A program made the translations under genes and the position numbers. From contig JABURQ010000197.1 in NCBI GenBank assembly GCA_014762625.1, positions 1-34,695 on the forward strand: a stretch of 34,695 bases of DNA, in the 5' to 3' direction. The first letter of the stretch is position 1. The number at the start of each line of letters is the position of its first letter. This document shows positions 1-9,310 of the stretch, piece after piece. This DNA comes from Planctomycetaceae bacterium. Lineage in GTDB: Bacteria; Planctomycetota; Planctomycetia; Planctomycetales; Planctomycetaceae. The notes below the pieces were generated by a model, which had not been told where the DNA came from, did not search any database, and saw nothing but the letters and a program-made list of their open reading frames with translations.

Positions 1-3000
1 CTCCAACCGATCTCGGAAGAAATTTCCACTTGGGAAAAGCAGTCTCAGCCTTCCGCCCCTCGAAAAACGGCCAAACCGGACTCATCCTCTGAGAAAAAGG
101 AACCCAAAAGTGTTCCCCAAGAGACCGAGTTCGAAGACATGGACAACCAGGCATTTTTCGAGCAGGCCTTAGAAGAAGAGCCGGAAGAGCAAGAAGAGGT
201 CGTGAAAACGACTCTTTCTCGGTCGGGAAGGACAGACTCCTCGTCAGGTTCCCAAGCGGTCAAGCCGACCTCCAGCGGATTGCGTGAGTCTCTGTACGCG
301 TCTCGACAGCGTCCCGGTGAAAAAGAGATTTTCCGATCCCCACTCATTATGGGGCTGACACTGCTGGGAGTTTTTCTGTTGATTGGTTCGGTGATTCTGT
401 GGTCACTCATCGATCTTGAAGAAGCCGATCGCTATCTGGCCCAAGCCCGAGAACAGGCGGAACAAAGAAAGTTCCAACAAGCCATCGAAAACTACGAACA
501 GTTTCTCATCAAATTCCCCTCTGACTCCGAGCAAAAAAACGCCTCTCGCGAGCTCAGCCTCACTCGCGTCCGTTCGCAGCTCGACATCGGCGTTCCAGAT
601 CTCGCTGCCGGACTCCGAGAACTGGAAGAACTGATTGATCGACATCGCAATGAGAAAACCTTCAACGAACTTCACGAACAAATCAGTCGATACGCCCGAC
701 AAATCGCTCTGGATGCCTGTCAGCAAGCGGCCGAGGATCGAGACCGCGAACTGTTCAATCTATCCGAACGAGCCTTGAAGCTGGTCAATCTCTACACCGC
801 CGACGAAGAACGACTCGCACAAATCCAAACGGAAGTGCGAGAAGCACGCAAAACGGCGGAAAGCACCATCCTGCGCCTGGACAAGTTTGATGAATTTCTG
901 GCAGACATGAAATCCGCACTCGAAGCCAAAGAACCGGCCCAAGTGATGGAACTGCGTCGTCATCTGATTTCTCAGTATGCCTCGGCAGAAACCGATCCTC
1001 GTGTGATCAAACTGCTTGAAGAAGCACTTCAAGTTGAACAATCAGCCGCCACGATCCAGGAAGAAATACAACAACCTCTCCCCGTAGATGCCGTCAAGTT
1101 GTCACCGGTCCTCACACTCTCCCAAGCCAATCAGATCGTCAAAGATGAACTGCCTTCCAATCGGGCCGTCATCGTGCATGCCGCAGATTGCCTCTACGGT
1201 GTGGATTCGGATGTCGGGATTCCAATCTGGCGACATCCCGTGGGCACTCAACTCCCGTTTTTCCCTCTCGAAATCACAACCGGGAATCCGGGAATATTAA
1301 GTTATGATTCGGAGACACATGAACTTCATTTTCTGAATCGCGATACCGGTGATTTGAATTGGCGACAATCGTGTGGTGATGAAATCTCCGGAAGCCCACT
1401 CGTTCTTCGCAACGATGCTTATTTGACCACGCAACAAGGCCGGTTGCTCAAGTTGGATTTATCAAGCGGCCAAGTATTGGCGAATATCCAATTGACGCAG
1501 CCGATTGCCACAGGGCCGTCACTCTCTCCCGACAAATCTCATTTAATTTGTGTCGGGAATCGGGATGTATTGTATGTGGTCTCGTTGAACCCTTTTGAGA
1601 TTTCCGAAGTCATTTATCTCGGACATCGCCCCGGAACAATTCAAACGGCTCCCGTCGAAATGAACCCGTACCTGTTGATAGCCGAAAATCACGATAGTAA
1701 CACTTGCCGTTTACGTTTGTTCGATTCACGCCCGGAGGGAGCACACCTGACCGAAATTCATCTGGAAGAGCTTCCCGGAAACGCGCTCGATCCTCTTGAG
1801 CTGCGAGGGAACCTCCTGTTCGTCCCGACGACTCCCGAACGAGTCACCGCCTATACGATCTCTGCAGAAAAAAATGCTCCCGAAATGGCAAAAACCAGCA
1901 GCTATCAAGCCGTCAATCCTCGATTCACTCCCGCCTGGCTCTCCGCGGGACCGGACGGATTACTGTGGACCGCCTCAGCCGCATTACGACAACTTCAATT
2001 ACGGAGCGAAGCTCTCGAACCGTCGACGGATGAAGTCGCGGCGGGACTCGCCACTCAGCCACTTCAGATGTTGGGGGAGAGTCTCTACGCGGCCCGACAT
2101 CCATTTTATTCGTCCACGGTTTTCATTTCGCGCTACGATCGAAATACTTTCGATGGCTACTGGAGTCTCAAACTGGGGGACCGGTTTCACGCTCTGCATC
2201 TCAACTCCAACGGCGAGCTCATCACCTTGCAGGATTCGGGAGAAGTCTTTCGCATCCGTCCGAATGAATTCAATGATCGCGGATTCAAGCTCAAACAAAA
2301 TTTTACGATCCCCATTCCACGGACGCTGACAACAGAAGTTTTCATGAATCAGTTTAGCGATGGGCGGTTTGGAGTCGCCTGGGGAGGCGAAGAACCGACG
2401 CTTGTGACGGTCAGAACGACTGGTCTGGTGGAAAAAAATAATGCACTTCCAGATAAGCCCGTCACGCCCCCCGTCGATCTGGAGGCCGGAACCGCGATCG
2501 GGCTGCCGGGACGTGTTCATCTCGTGCATCGTAACGGTACGCAAGTCGAAGACTATCTCCTGCCCGTCGAGGAAGGAAAGCAAGTCGCCTGGGAAGCGTT
2601 CACCCGCCTCGACGGAACCCACCTCTTAACGCTAGACGCTGAGCAAACGCTTCGCAAGATCGAATACCAGCCACAACCGATTCCCCACTTCTCACTGAAT
2701 CAGGAAATCACTCTCGATCACCCCTCAGTCACTCATCCGATGCGAACCCGTTCGGGACACATCGTCTTCGCCGACAGCAATAAACAGTTACACGTTCTTG
2801 ATCCCGACTCCCTGCAAATCATCAGTTCTCAAAAGTTGCCCGACTTCCCTGTCCATGATCCCTGGATTACGAATGACCATTTTTTTCTGGAGTTGAAGGA
2901 CCACACTCTGTTATGCCTGCAGGATGATGAAAACGCCACGCTTAAGTGGAAAGTTTCCCTGGCGAATGCCTCCTGTACCGGTACTCCACTAATTGATGGT

Positions 3001-3192
3001 GACTCCTGGCTCGTTCCCACATCGGAAACAGGATTCATTCAATTAGAGGTTGAGACGGGACGAGTCATTGACACGGTTCCGGTGCCAGGTCATTGTGACG
3101 GGGATCCCGTCAGACTGGATGATTCCATCGCTTTCCCTCTGACTGACGGCTCTCTATATTTCCACGTCGCGTCTGAAACCGAGGAAAAATAG
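1..3192 (+). CDS. Membrane-anchored TPR and PQQ-like beta-propeller protein (5' partial)
   Basis: The reading frame is open from the first base and the 46 codons before the first ATG (139) look coding (rich in Lys, Glu, Ser, Pro), so the true start is probably outside the window. Counting from that ATG: an acidic, Ser-rich cytoplasmic stretch (residues 1-70), one transmembrane helix (about 71-91), a helical TPR-like region (about 93-310), then a large beta-rich region to the end with repeated Asp-x-x-[ST]-Gly-x-[LIV]-x-W blades such as RDTGDLNWRQ and LSSGQVLANI, typical of PQQ-like/BamB-type propellers. It is likely anchored in the cytoplasmic membrane with the propeller outside. The stop codon directly abuts the ATG of the next gene, so the two are probably co-translated. 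The fold is clear; the function is not. Confidence 0.8.
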   Translation, partial: LQPISEEISTWEKQSQPSAPRKTAKPDSSSEKKEPKSVPQETEFEDMDNQAFFEQALEEEPEEQEEVVKTTLSRSGRTDSSSGSQAVKPTSSGLRESLYASRQRPGEKEIFRSPLIMGLTLLGVFLLIGSVILWSLIDLEEADRYLAQAREQAEQRKFQQAIENYEQFLIKFPSDSEQKNASRELSLTRVRSQLDIGVPDLAAGLRELEELIDRHRNEKTFNELHEQISRYARQIALDACQQAAEDRDRELFNLSERALKLVNLYTADEERLAQIQTEVREARKTAESTILRLDKFDEFLADMKSALEAKEPAQVMELRRHLISQYASAETDPRVIKLLEEALQVEQSAATIQEEIQQPLPVDAVKLSPVLTLSQANQIVKDELPSNRAVIVHAADCLYGVDSDVGIPIWRHPVGTQLPFFPLEITTGNPGILSYDSETHELHFLNRDTGDLNWRQSCGDEISGSPLVLRNDAYLTTQQGRLLKLDLSSGQVLANIQLTQPIATGPSLSPDKSHLICVGNRDVLYVVSLNPFEISEVIYLGHRPGTIQTAPVEMNPYLLIAENHDSNTCRLRLFDSRPEGAHLTEIHLEELPGNALDPLELRGNLLFVPTTPERVTAYTISAEKNAPEMAKTSSYQAVNPRFTPAWLSAGPDGLLWTASAALRQLQLRSEALEPSTDEVAAGLATQPLQMLGESLYAARHPFYSSTVFISRYDRNTFDGYWSLKLGDRFHALHLNSNGELITLQDSGEVFRIRPNEFNDRGFKLKQNFTIPIPRTLTTEVFMNQFSDGRFGVAWGGEEPTLVTVRTTGLVEKNNALPDKPVTPPVDLEAGTAIGLPGRVHLVHRNGTQVEDYLLPVEEGKQVAWEAFTRLDGTHLLTLDAEQTLRKIEYQPQPIPHFSLNQEITLDHPSVTHPMRTRSGHIVFADSNKQLHVLDPDSLQIISSQKLPDFPVHDPWITNDHFFLELKDHTLLCLQDDENATLKWKVSLANASCTGTPLIDGDSWLVPTSETGFIQLEVETGRVIDTVPVPGHCDGDPVRLDDSIAFPLTDGSLYFHVASETEEK

Positions 3193-5658
3193 ATGGCACG
3201 CCTCCTCTTCTCAGTTCTGATTCTGTTCTGGTTCATTTCGAGTCTTTTTGCGCAACCAAAGTTGCCGCAAGAGAACTCGCCGCCGGAATCTCCGGATTCG
3301 CAACAAGAGCCATCAGACAATGAGATACCTCTCACCCCCAATATGAAAGCGGAGGGCGAAGAGGATACTTCGAGAGTCACCGACCTGCCTCTATTGGAAG
3401 AGATGCAGATCCCGTCTGCCTCGGAATTACTGACCGGTCAGAAAGTCGACTGGATCATTCTTGACAATCAACGCGTTGTCGTCTCGCGTCCCATCAAACC
3501 CCGTCCGCGCACCCTCGAAATTCAGGCTGAAAAACTCTTTGAACTTCGTACCGCCGGCATCCCCGGCAATCCAGCTAAGCGCGAAGCTTTCGAAGAACAG
3601 ATTTATGAGCTAAGACGCATCCGGGGAGGATTCATCGATGCCGTCGAAGCTCCCGAATTCATGATTCTGACGAGTCGGATTGATAAAATCTGGCACCACG
3701 AAGATCTGCTGTTGAGGCGTGCCGATATTCTGATGGATCAGAAAAAATATCCTGAAGCTTACGAACTTCTGTTTACTCTGCAAAATATTGATTCCGATTG
3801 GCCCGGGCTAGCCGAAGCTCATCACCGGCTCATTTTCCTGAACGCCTCGCAACTGCTTGAAACGGGAGAGGCTCAGGCCGCTTTCACTCAATGGGGACAA
3901 CTGCATTCTCTCGATCCCGACTATCCGGAACTCTCGGAAAAACTCACGATCGCGGCTTCAATCATCATCGACGATTCAATAGAACACAAAGAGTATCGAA
4001 AATCGCGTCATTTCCTGCATCGATTGCAATCCCTCGTCCCCTCAGCACCAGCCATTCAATCACTCACCGAACGTTTCCAAACACTCTCTGAATCTCTCTT
4101 GAATGAAGCAATAGGGGCCTCGGAATCAGGAGACCAAAGGGCAGCTGTTTTATTCGCCAGAGAAGCGGCGACCGTCTGGCCCAAGTCGCGTCGTGTGCGG
4201 GAGACTTTTGACACTTTCGCTGAAAATTATCAAATATTGCGAGTCGGCGTTCTACACCCCGCTGGCGTCTCTCATGCGAACCCCTTTCCAACACGTTCTG
4301 ATTTGCGTGCCGAATACCTCAAATCTCGCAAATTATTTGAAGTTCAAAGTTTTGACGACAGTGCTCATTATCGAGCGTCGCTGGTCGAACAATGGGAGCC
4401 CACAGAACTGGGACGAAACCTCGATATCAGGCTAAAAACAGCTTTTCGTTACTGGAGTTCCCAACGACCGCTGACAGCCATCGAATTAGCCGAACAGTTC
4501 CACCGTCAACTTGCTGCCGGTAGCCCTGATTACAACGAACGTTTGAGCGGATTTGTGAAACGTGTTCAGGTTCTCGAACCTTATCGTCTGGAAATTGAGT
4601 TTCGCCGCACCCCTCTCAGCCCCGAAGCGGTTTTGTCACTCGAACTGAGTGGTTCCAATCCCGACTCAAACTGGTTCCAGGAAATCTCGCGTTCCGCGAG
4701 CGACGTTTCTTTTCGACGATCGATCCCCGAACCTCAGGAGGTCCCCCAACGGCATGTTACGGAAATACGCGAGCAAGCCTATCCCAACCGAGAGGAAATT
4801 CTACGGGCGATGTTTCGGGGCGAAATCGACTACATTCCCGACCTTCCAGTCCACCACGCGGCCGCCGTGGATAACAAGGATCACTGGTGGGTTCGCCGCT
4901 ATCAGATTCCCGAAACTCACGTTCTCCAATTCCACACAACCTCCCTGCTCGGACAAAGCAACGAATTGCGACGAGCTCTCTTGTTTGCAATCGACCGCAA
5001 ACAGCTTCTCGCTGAGAAGGTGCTACGCGAGGCTCCTGCTGAATTCGGTCGATTAACAACCTCCGTCTTCCCTCAGAAAAGTCGGGCATTTAATCCACTG
5101 GTCTCCGATATCTCTCCAGATCCCTTGGTCGCTCGGTCACTCACTTTGGCCGCTCAAAAAACCGCCGGGGGAAAATTGCCGGTCTTCCGACTGGCGGCTC
5201 CTCACGATTCGAATCTGCAACCGGTGCTCAAACAAATGATCGACGATTGGAAACGGGTCGGCATCACGGTCGAAGTCATTTCTTCGGACGATCAAGAACC
5301 GGAGAACTGGGACTTGGCCTACCGAGTGGTCTCACTTTCTGAGCCGCTCTCTCAACTGTGGCCATTTCTTACGATGAAACGTCATTCGCGTGTGGCCGAC
5401 CTGCAAATATTACCCGGCTGGCTTCGCCAGGAATTGATTCAGTTAGAACTCGCGACAAATTGGAATGACGCTCGACAACAACTACATAAGCTTCACCAGG
5501 CGCTCTGGAGCGAAGTCTTTTATCTACCGTTGTGGGAACTGGAAAGGTTTTCCATGGCGCGTCGCCATTTGACCGGCATCCCCGACGCCCCGCTCACTCC
5601 CTATCAACAGGTCAATCGCTGGGTCGTGAACCCCTGGTACGATCAATCCATCCCATGA
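3193..5658 (+). CDS. Secreted TPR - family 5 extracellular solute-binding protein fusion
   Basis: 821 aa with a clear signal peptide (MARLLFSVLILFWFISSLFA, cut after residue 20 or so). A helical, TPR-like N-terminal half (about residues 105-340) contains units such as LLLRRADILMDQKKYPEAYE. From about residue 348 the sequence follows SBP_bac_5 (oligopeptide/nickel-binding) proteins: an early GVLHP strand, LRRALLFAIDRKQLL in the second lobe, WKRVGITVEV near residue 690 and an aromatic C-terminus. Family members normally deliver peptides to an ABC permease, but no permease or ATPase gene is seen here, and the TPR fusion is unusual. The start ATG follows the upstream stop with no gap, and its own stop overlaps the next start (ATGA). 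Fold assignment is good; ligand unknown. It may act as a periplasmic scaffold rather than a transporter part. Confidence 0.75.
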   Translation: MARLLFSVLILFWFISSLFAQPKLPQENSPPESPDSQQEPSDNEIPLTPNMKAEGEEDTSRVTDLPLLEEMQIPSASELLTGQKVDWIILDNQRVVVSRPIKPRPRTLEIQAEKLFELRTAGIPGNPAKREAFEEQIYELRRIRGGFIDAVEAPEFMILTSRIDKIWHHEDLLLRRADILMDQKKYPEAYELLFTLQNIDSDWPGLAEAHHRLIFLNASQLLETGEAQAAFTQWGQLHSLDPDYPELSEKLTIAASIIIDDSIEHKEYRKSRHFLHRLQSLVPSAPAIQSLTERFQTLSESLLNEAIGASESGDQRAAVLFAREAATVWPKSRRVRETFDTFAENYQILRVGVLHPAGVSHANPFPTRSDLRAEYLKSRKLFEVQSFDDSAHYRASLVEQWEPTELGRNLDIRLKTAFRYWSSQRPLTAIELAEQFHRQLAAGSPDYNERLSGFVKRVQVLEPYRLEIEFRRTPLSPEAVLSLELSGSNPDSNWFQEISRSASDVSFRRSIPEPQEVPQRHVTEIREQAYPNREEILRAMFRGEIDYIPDLPVHHAAAVDNKDHWWVRRYQIPETHVLQFHTTSLLGQSNELRRALLFAIDRKQLLAEKVLREAPAEFGRLTTSVFPQKSRAFNPLVSDISPDPLVARSLTLAAQKTAGGKLPVFRLAAPHDSNLQPVLKQMIDDWKRVGITVEVISSDDQEPENWDLAYRVVSLSEPLSQLWPFLTMKRHSRVADLQILPGWLRQELIQLELATNWNDARQQLHKLHQALWSEVFYLPLWELERFSMARRHLTGIPDAPLTPYQQVNRWVVNPWYDQSIP

Positions 5659-7097
5659 AAGCCCTCGCAACAGTCATCCAGGTTCTCTGCATACTGGTAG
5701 GTTTCTCCATCAGCCAGGGAAATGCTGTCCGTGCCGACGAAGACGATCTTCTCTATCGCGATCTGGCTCCTCTCCGATACGATGTCAAACTCCAGCTTCA
5801 TTGGGAACGCTCTGTCCGCAGGACCGAACAGCAAAAAGACGCTCTGACGAAACAACTTCGTCAACACCTGCAAGCATCAGTCTCCGGATCCTGGAAATTC
5901 GAAATCCAACAACAAGGTCCCCTGCCACAGGCCGATCTTGCGACTCTCAGAAACTGGGACGGCCCTCTCTCTCAACAACTCGGCACGAAGACTTTCTTGA
6001 TAACCATTGAATCTCGAAATGGAGAAACAGTCCTCGGGGTCCGGGAGGGAGATCACACAACCCGCCAATGGGGTCACGTTTATCATGGAACGATCCAGCA
6101 CGACCGCTATCTGGCGACGATGCTACACCGTTTGATCGGACAAGCTTTTCAGCCACTCTATCGCATCACTCAAATCGAACGGACACAGATCGAGATGATC
6201 GCGTTGGCGGGTGAATGGACGCTTCCCGAATCACTCTTTTCCTGTTTTAGACCACACGGCCTCGCACGTCCGGCCCTGATTTATCGAAATCGGGATAATG
6301 AAATCCAGGAAATCCAGATGCTGCCGCTTACCTACCTCTCTCTCGAATCCCGAGAACGAGGGCGTATTTCCGCTCGACTGATTTCCGCATTTCCTGCTCC
6401 TCTGGGGAGCGGTCGTTCCAAGCGTGTCGAAATCTGGGGGCTGGGAGGCAATCCCGCTCCCCAATCCACCTCCGTCAAACTCGTCCTCCAGACAGATCCT
6501 TCTCAGGTCTTAATGGGGCACCGAGTCGTCGTTCAACCCAAGCGATACTTGAAAGATGAGGCCGCGGGAGAGCCTGTTGAACTTCTCAGCGATCGACTCG
6601 GCATCGTTCAGATCTCTGCCATCGACGAACAACAACTGGTGTGGCTCTACGTCTGGAGTGGAGAAGCGCTGCTCGCCCGTGTCCCATTTGTTCCCGGCTG
6701 GTCCGATCGGGAATCACTCTCCCTTCCCGATGATGCCGAGCGTCTCCGTGTCGAAGGAGAACTCGAACGACTGCGTGCCGAGTTGATCGCCGATGTCTCT
6801 CGGCGGGCAATTAGCCGCATTCGCGTTCTACAAGCGGCTTCCACGAAAGACGAAGATCAGGTTTCACGTCGTCTGGCCGCCCATAATGACCTGCCAGGAC
6901 GCGCGTTTTATCTCTCAAAACTCTCTCTGATCGAAACGATTGGAGTCCGGGAAGCTGAAGCTGCCAGGAATCGAGCTGCGGTGGCACGCATCAAAAGATC
7001 CTGTTCCGAAATGAAAACAGTCATTAACCGCTTTCTGAATCCCGATCGTGACGTCGAACTGCGGGAAGAAGCCCAGTCTTTACTGAAGCTACCCTGA
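5655..7097 (+). CDS. Secreted protein of unknown function
   Basis: The frame is open from 5532, but the start at 5655 is preferred: it overlaps the upstream stop as ATGA and gives a proper signal peptide (MKALATVIQVLCILVGFSIS, cut near the ADA-like segment at about residue 29). The product is 480 aa. The middle (about 60-330) is mixed alpha/beta with many short strands. The C-terminal quarter (about 350-470) is charged and helical with several Arg/Glu-rich heptad-like stretches. I recognise no catalytic motif or named domain. Translational coupling to the TPR/solute-binding-like gene suggests the three products from 1 to 7097 work together in the periplasm. Real coding status is well supported by length, signal peptide and coupling; function is unknown. 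Confidence 0.65.
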   Translation: MKALATVIQVLCILVGFSISQGNAVRADEDDLLYRDLAPLRYDVKLQLHWERSVRRTEQQKDALTKQLRQHLQASVSGSWKFEIQQQGPLPQADLATLRNWDGPLSQQLGTKTFLITIESRNGETVLGVREGDHTTRQWGHVYHGTIQHDRYLATMLHRLIGQAFQPLYRITQIERTQIEMIALAGEWTLPESLFSCFRPHGLARPALIYRNRDNEIQEIQMLPLTYLSLESRERGRISARLISAFPAPLGSGRSKRVEIWGLGGNPAPQSTSVKLVLQTDPSQVLMGHRVVVQPKRYLKDEAAGEPVELLSDRLGIVQISAIDEQQLVWLYVWSGEALLARVPFVPGWSDRESLSLPDDAERLRVEGELERLRAELIADVSRRAISRIRVLQAASTKDEDQVSRRLAAHNDLPGRAFYLSKLSLIETIGVREAEAARNRAAVARIKRSCSEMKTVINRFLNPDRDVELREEAQSLLKLP

Positions 7098-7243
7098 CGC
7101 GAATTGCTCGCCACCAGGCTTGTTTTTCAAAAACAGAGGGTGGAAACAGGCCTCCTTGCAGGTAATATGAGAAAGGTGGGCAACCCTGAGCGTTTTTAGT
7201 TATTGTAACCCCCCAACGACCAGTCATGCATGTGAGGCCTCTC

Positions 7244-7717
7244 ATGATCAGAAATCTGCTCCTGACCGCTGGATTGATCTTTGTCTTTGGAACCACAGTC
7301 ACCCAAGCCGGGCATCCCTGGGGACATCATCAGATTTATTCTTACCACTCGTATCGCCCGCTTGCGACTTATTCGTCGGTCAGAACAGTCGCCTACCGTC
7401 CGGTATTTGCTGCTCCGACGACCGTAGTGGTGCAGCGTCCGGTGTATGTTGCTTATCCTGTGACAGTCCCGCAGCCTGTTTTTGTGGAGACTCCTGTCCT
7501 TCAATCACACGTTGTGCAAACACCTCAAGTGATTCCTGTTCCGCAACCATCCCCTCATCGTGTAACGAAGGTCCGTTACCGCGCAACGCTGTGGCCTTTG
7601 GGGCATCGAGACAAACTTCGTTATCGAATCGATACGCCGTACGGAACGCACAAATACACCTATCGCACGAGTTGGTGGAACGGCACCACGAAGTTTGAAT
7701 ACGACTTCGACGATTAA
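7244..7717 (+). CDS. Small Tyr/Val/Pro-rich secreted protein
   Basis: 157 aa. The in-frame ATG at 7226 is possible, but 7244 is chosen because GAGG (7234-7237) lies 6 bases before it and it gives a compact signal peptide (MIRNLLLTAGLIFVFGTTVTQA). The mature protein has a His/Tyr-rich start (HPWGHHQIYSYHSY), a Val/Pro-rich low-complexity middle with repeated RPV and PV/VP pairs (about residues 52-102), and a basic, aromatic C-terminal part (RYRIDTPYGTHKYTYRTSWW) ending in acidic residues. Small secreted proteins of this composition are common in planctomycetes, where a surface role is often assumed. No function can be assigned. A 146-base gap separates it from the upstream gene, so it may have its own promoter. 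Confidence 0.6.
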   Translation: MIRNLLLTAGLIFVFGTTVTQAGHPWGHHQIYSYHSYRPLATYSSVRTVAYRPVFAAPTTVVVQRPVYVAYPVTVPQPVFVETPVLQSHVVQTPQVIPVPQPSPHRVTKVRYRATLWPLGHRDKLRYRIDTPYGTHKYTYRTSWWNGTTKFEYDFDD

Positions 7718-7817
7718 GTCAATCGCCCATCCGAAGCATATATATTTTCTTACCGTATCGTACTTGACGCTCAGCTGCTCCCGAGCTGGGCCGGGTTCTA
7801 AAATGAGGGATGACAGC

Positions 7818-9035
7818 CTAACGGCGGCCTTCCAGTTTTTCGACGATCTGCTTGCCGATGTCGAGGGCTGCCGTTGCAGCAGGCGATGGTGCGTTCAAGA
7901 CGTTGATCACTCGCTCTGATTGATCGATCAGGAAATCATCCGCCAGTTGACCGTCACGTTGTAACGCCTGCGCACGAACTCCCGCCGGAGAGGAGTGCAT
8001 ATCCTCGGCGGTAATCATGGGAATCAACCGCTGTAGAGCTTTCACAAACGCCTGTTTGCTAATAGAACGCCACATCTCGCCGAGCCCGGTTTGCCAATAT
8101 TTGCAGGCCAGCCGCAAAAAACCGGGATACGTCACCGCGTCGAACAAATCGTAGAGGTTTACATCTCGCAGACGGTAGCCTTCCCGAGCAAACGCCAGCA
8201 CGGCGTTCGGTCCGCATTCGACACCGCCGTGGATCATGCGAGTAAAATGAACGCCAAGAAATGGAAATCTGGGGTCGGGAGTCGGATAGATCAATCCGTT
8301 CACCAACGACTCCGATTCTGGGACCAGCTCATAATATTCTCCGCGAAAGGGCACGATTTTCGTGTCAGGATTTCGTCCGGAGAGTTTGGCCACACGGTCG
8401 GAGTAAAGCCCTGCGCAGGTGATGAGCTGCTTCGCACGAACCGCTCCTGCGCTGCTTTCCACGACGCACTCATTCGCACTATCTTTGATCTCCGTCACTT
8501 TCGCGTTGAATTTCAGTTCGGCTCCTTGTTCGGTCAACAACCCCGCCAGCTTCACGCAAACTGCTTTGTAGTCCACGATCCCCGACTCCGGTACGTGAAT
8601 TGCTTGGACGCCGGCAACGTGCGGCTCGATCTCTCGCAGACGATCTGCAGAAATCATCTCGCAGGAAACACCATTCTGCTGACCACGTTCGTAAATATTC
8701 TCCAATCGCAAAACTTCGGACTCGTCCACAGCCACAATGACTTTACCGCACAAGTCGTATGGAACGTCGTGCTCCGTGCAAAATCGCTCCATCGCAAGTT
8801 TTCCCGTGCGACAGGTAACTGCCCGTAGCGAACCGGGTTTGTAGTAGATCCCACTATGGAGCACACCCGAATTTCGTCCGGTCTGATGAAACGCGACCTC
8901 GGACTCTTTTTCGAACAGAACGATCGAACGGCCGGGGTATTTCTGCTGGAATTGCCATGCCGTCGCCAGTCCGACGATCCCTCCCCCCACGATGGCAACA
9001 TCATAAAGCGGTGTCGAAGGGTTGTTGGTCGACAT
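7818..9035 (-). CDS. lhgO: L-2-hydroxyglutarate oxidase/dehydrogenase (FAD-dependent)
   Basis: 405 aa, about the usual length for LhgO/YgaF. The N-terminus carries the FAD Rossmann motif (DVAIVGGGIVGLATAW, residues 12-27, with the acidic ribose-binding Glu at 42), followed by the family hallmark HQTGRNSGVLHSGIYY (residues 50-65). Members oxidise L-2-hydroxyglutarate to 2-oxoglutarate and pass electrons to the membrane quinone pool or oxygen. Related DAO-superfamily enzymes such as glycerol-3-phosphate dehydrogenase are less likely given the hallmark. The gene starts only 26 bases after nqrM on the same strand, so it is probably the last gene of the NQR operon. It is convergent with the Tyr-rich protein gene. 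Confidence 0.88.
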   Translation of the reverse strand: MSTNNPSTPLYDVAIVGGGIVGLATAWQFQQKYPGRSIVLFEKESEVAFHQTGRNSGVLHSGIYYKPGSLRAVTCRTGKLAMERFCTEHDVPYDLCGKVIVAVDESEVLRLENIYERGQQNGVSCEMISADRLREIEPHVAGVQAIHVPESGIVDYKAVCVKLAGLLTEQGAELKFNAKVTEIKDSANECVVESSAGAVRAKQLITCAGLYSDRVAKLSGRNPDTKIVPFRGEYYELVPESESLVNGLIYPTPDPRFPFLGVHFTRMIHGGVECGPNAVLAFAREGYRLRDVNLYDLFDAVTYPGFLRLACKYWQTGLGEMWRSISKQAFVKALQRLIPMITAEDMHSSPAGVRAQALQRDGQLADDFLIDQSERVINVLNAPSPAATAALDIGKQIVEKLEGRR

Positions 9036-9061
9036 GGGAAATTACGAAGCGGAGTGAATGA

Positions 9062-9310
9062 TTAAGAGACTGAGGAGGAATGACGATCTTCCGAGAGCAG
9101 TTCGGGAGGACAATCTTCCAATTGCGGGTCGCCGGAACAATCGGGGGACGGCTTCGTACACATTTCGCACATGGTCTTGCCGTCAGAGTCTTTCATGTTC
9201 GCCAACCCGCCGCAAGACCCCTGAATGCGACGATTCGAGAGGATCACTCCTATCGACATACCAGCGACAGCGAGCAGAAAGATTCCAGCTGAGATGAGAT
9301 AAGTAATCAT
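9062..9310 (-). CDS. nqrM: Na+-NQR maturation factor NqrM
   Basis: 82 aa. The frame extends to 9337, but the ATG at 9310 overlaps the apbE stop (ATGA) and gives the usual NqrM layout: one N-terminal membrane helix (residues 3-25) followed by the family signature GSCGGL (31-36), then a Cys cluster (C48, C51, C58, C67). NqrM (former DUF539) is needed to assemble active NQR and is thought to deliver iron for the cluster held by NqrD/NqrE; the Cys in SCGGL is the key residue in Vibrio. Its place directly after apbE in an nqr operon is the standard arrangement and supports the call strongly. Confidence 0.9.
   Translation of the reverse strand: MITYLISAGIFLLAVAGMSIGVILSNRRIQGSCGGLANMKDSDGKTMCEMCTKPSPDCSGDPQLEDCPPELLSEDRHSSSVS

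Noticed and set aside
1999-2622. Minus-strand frame of 207 codons inside the first gene.
   Set aside because: It is a shadow of the beta-propeller coding sequence.
7772-7788. CAGCT/AGCTG hairpin between the convergent Tyr-rich protein gene and lhgO.
   Set aside because: The stem is only five pairs and no T-run follows on either strand.
8091-8828. Long plus-strand frame of 245 codons opposite lhgO.
   Set aside because: It lies entirely antisense to a well-supported gene and its translation has no recognisable family features.
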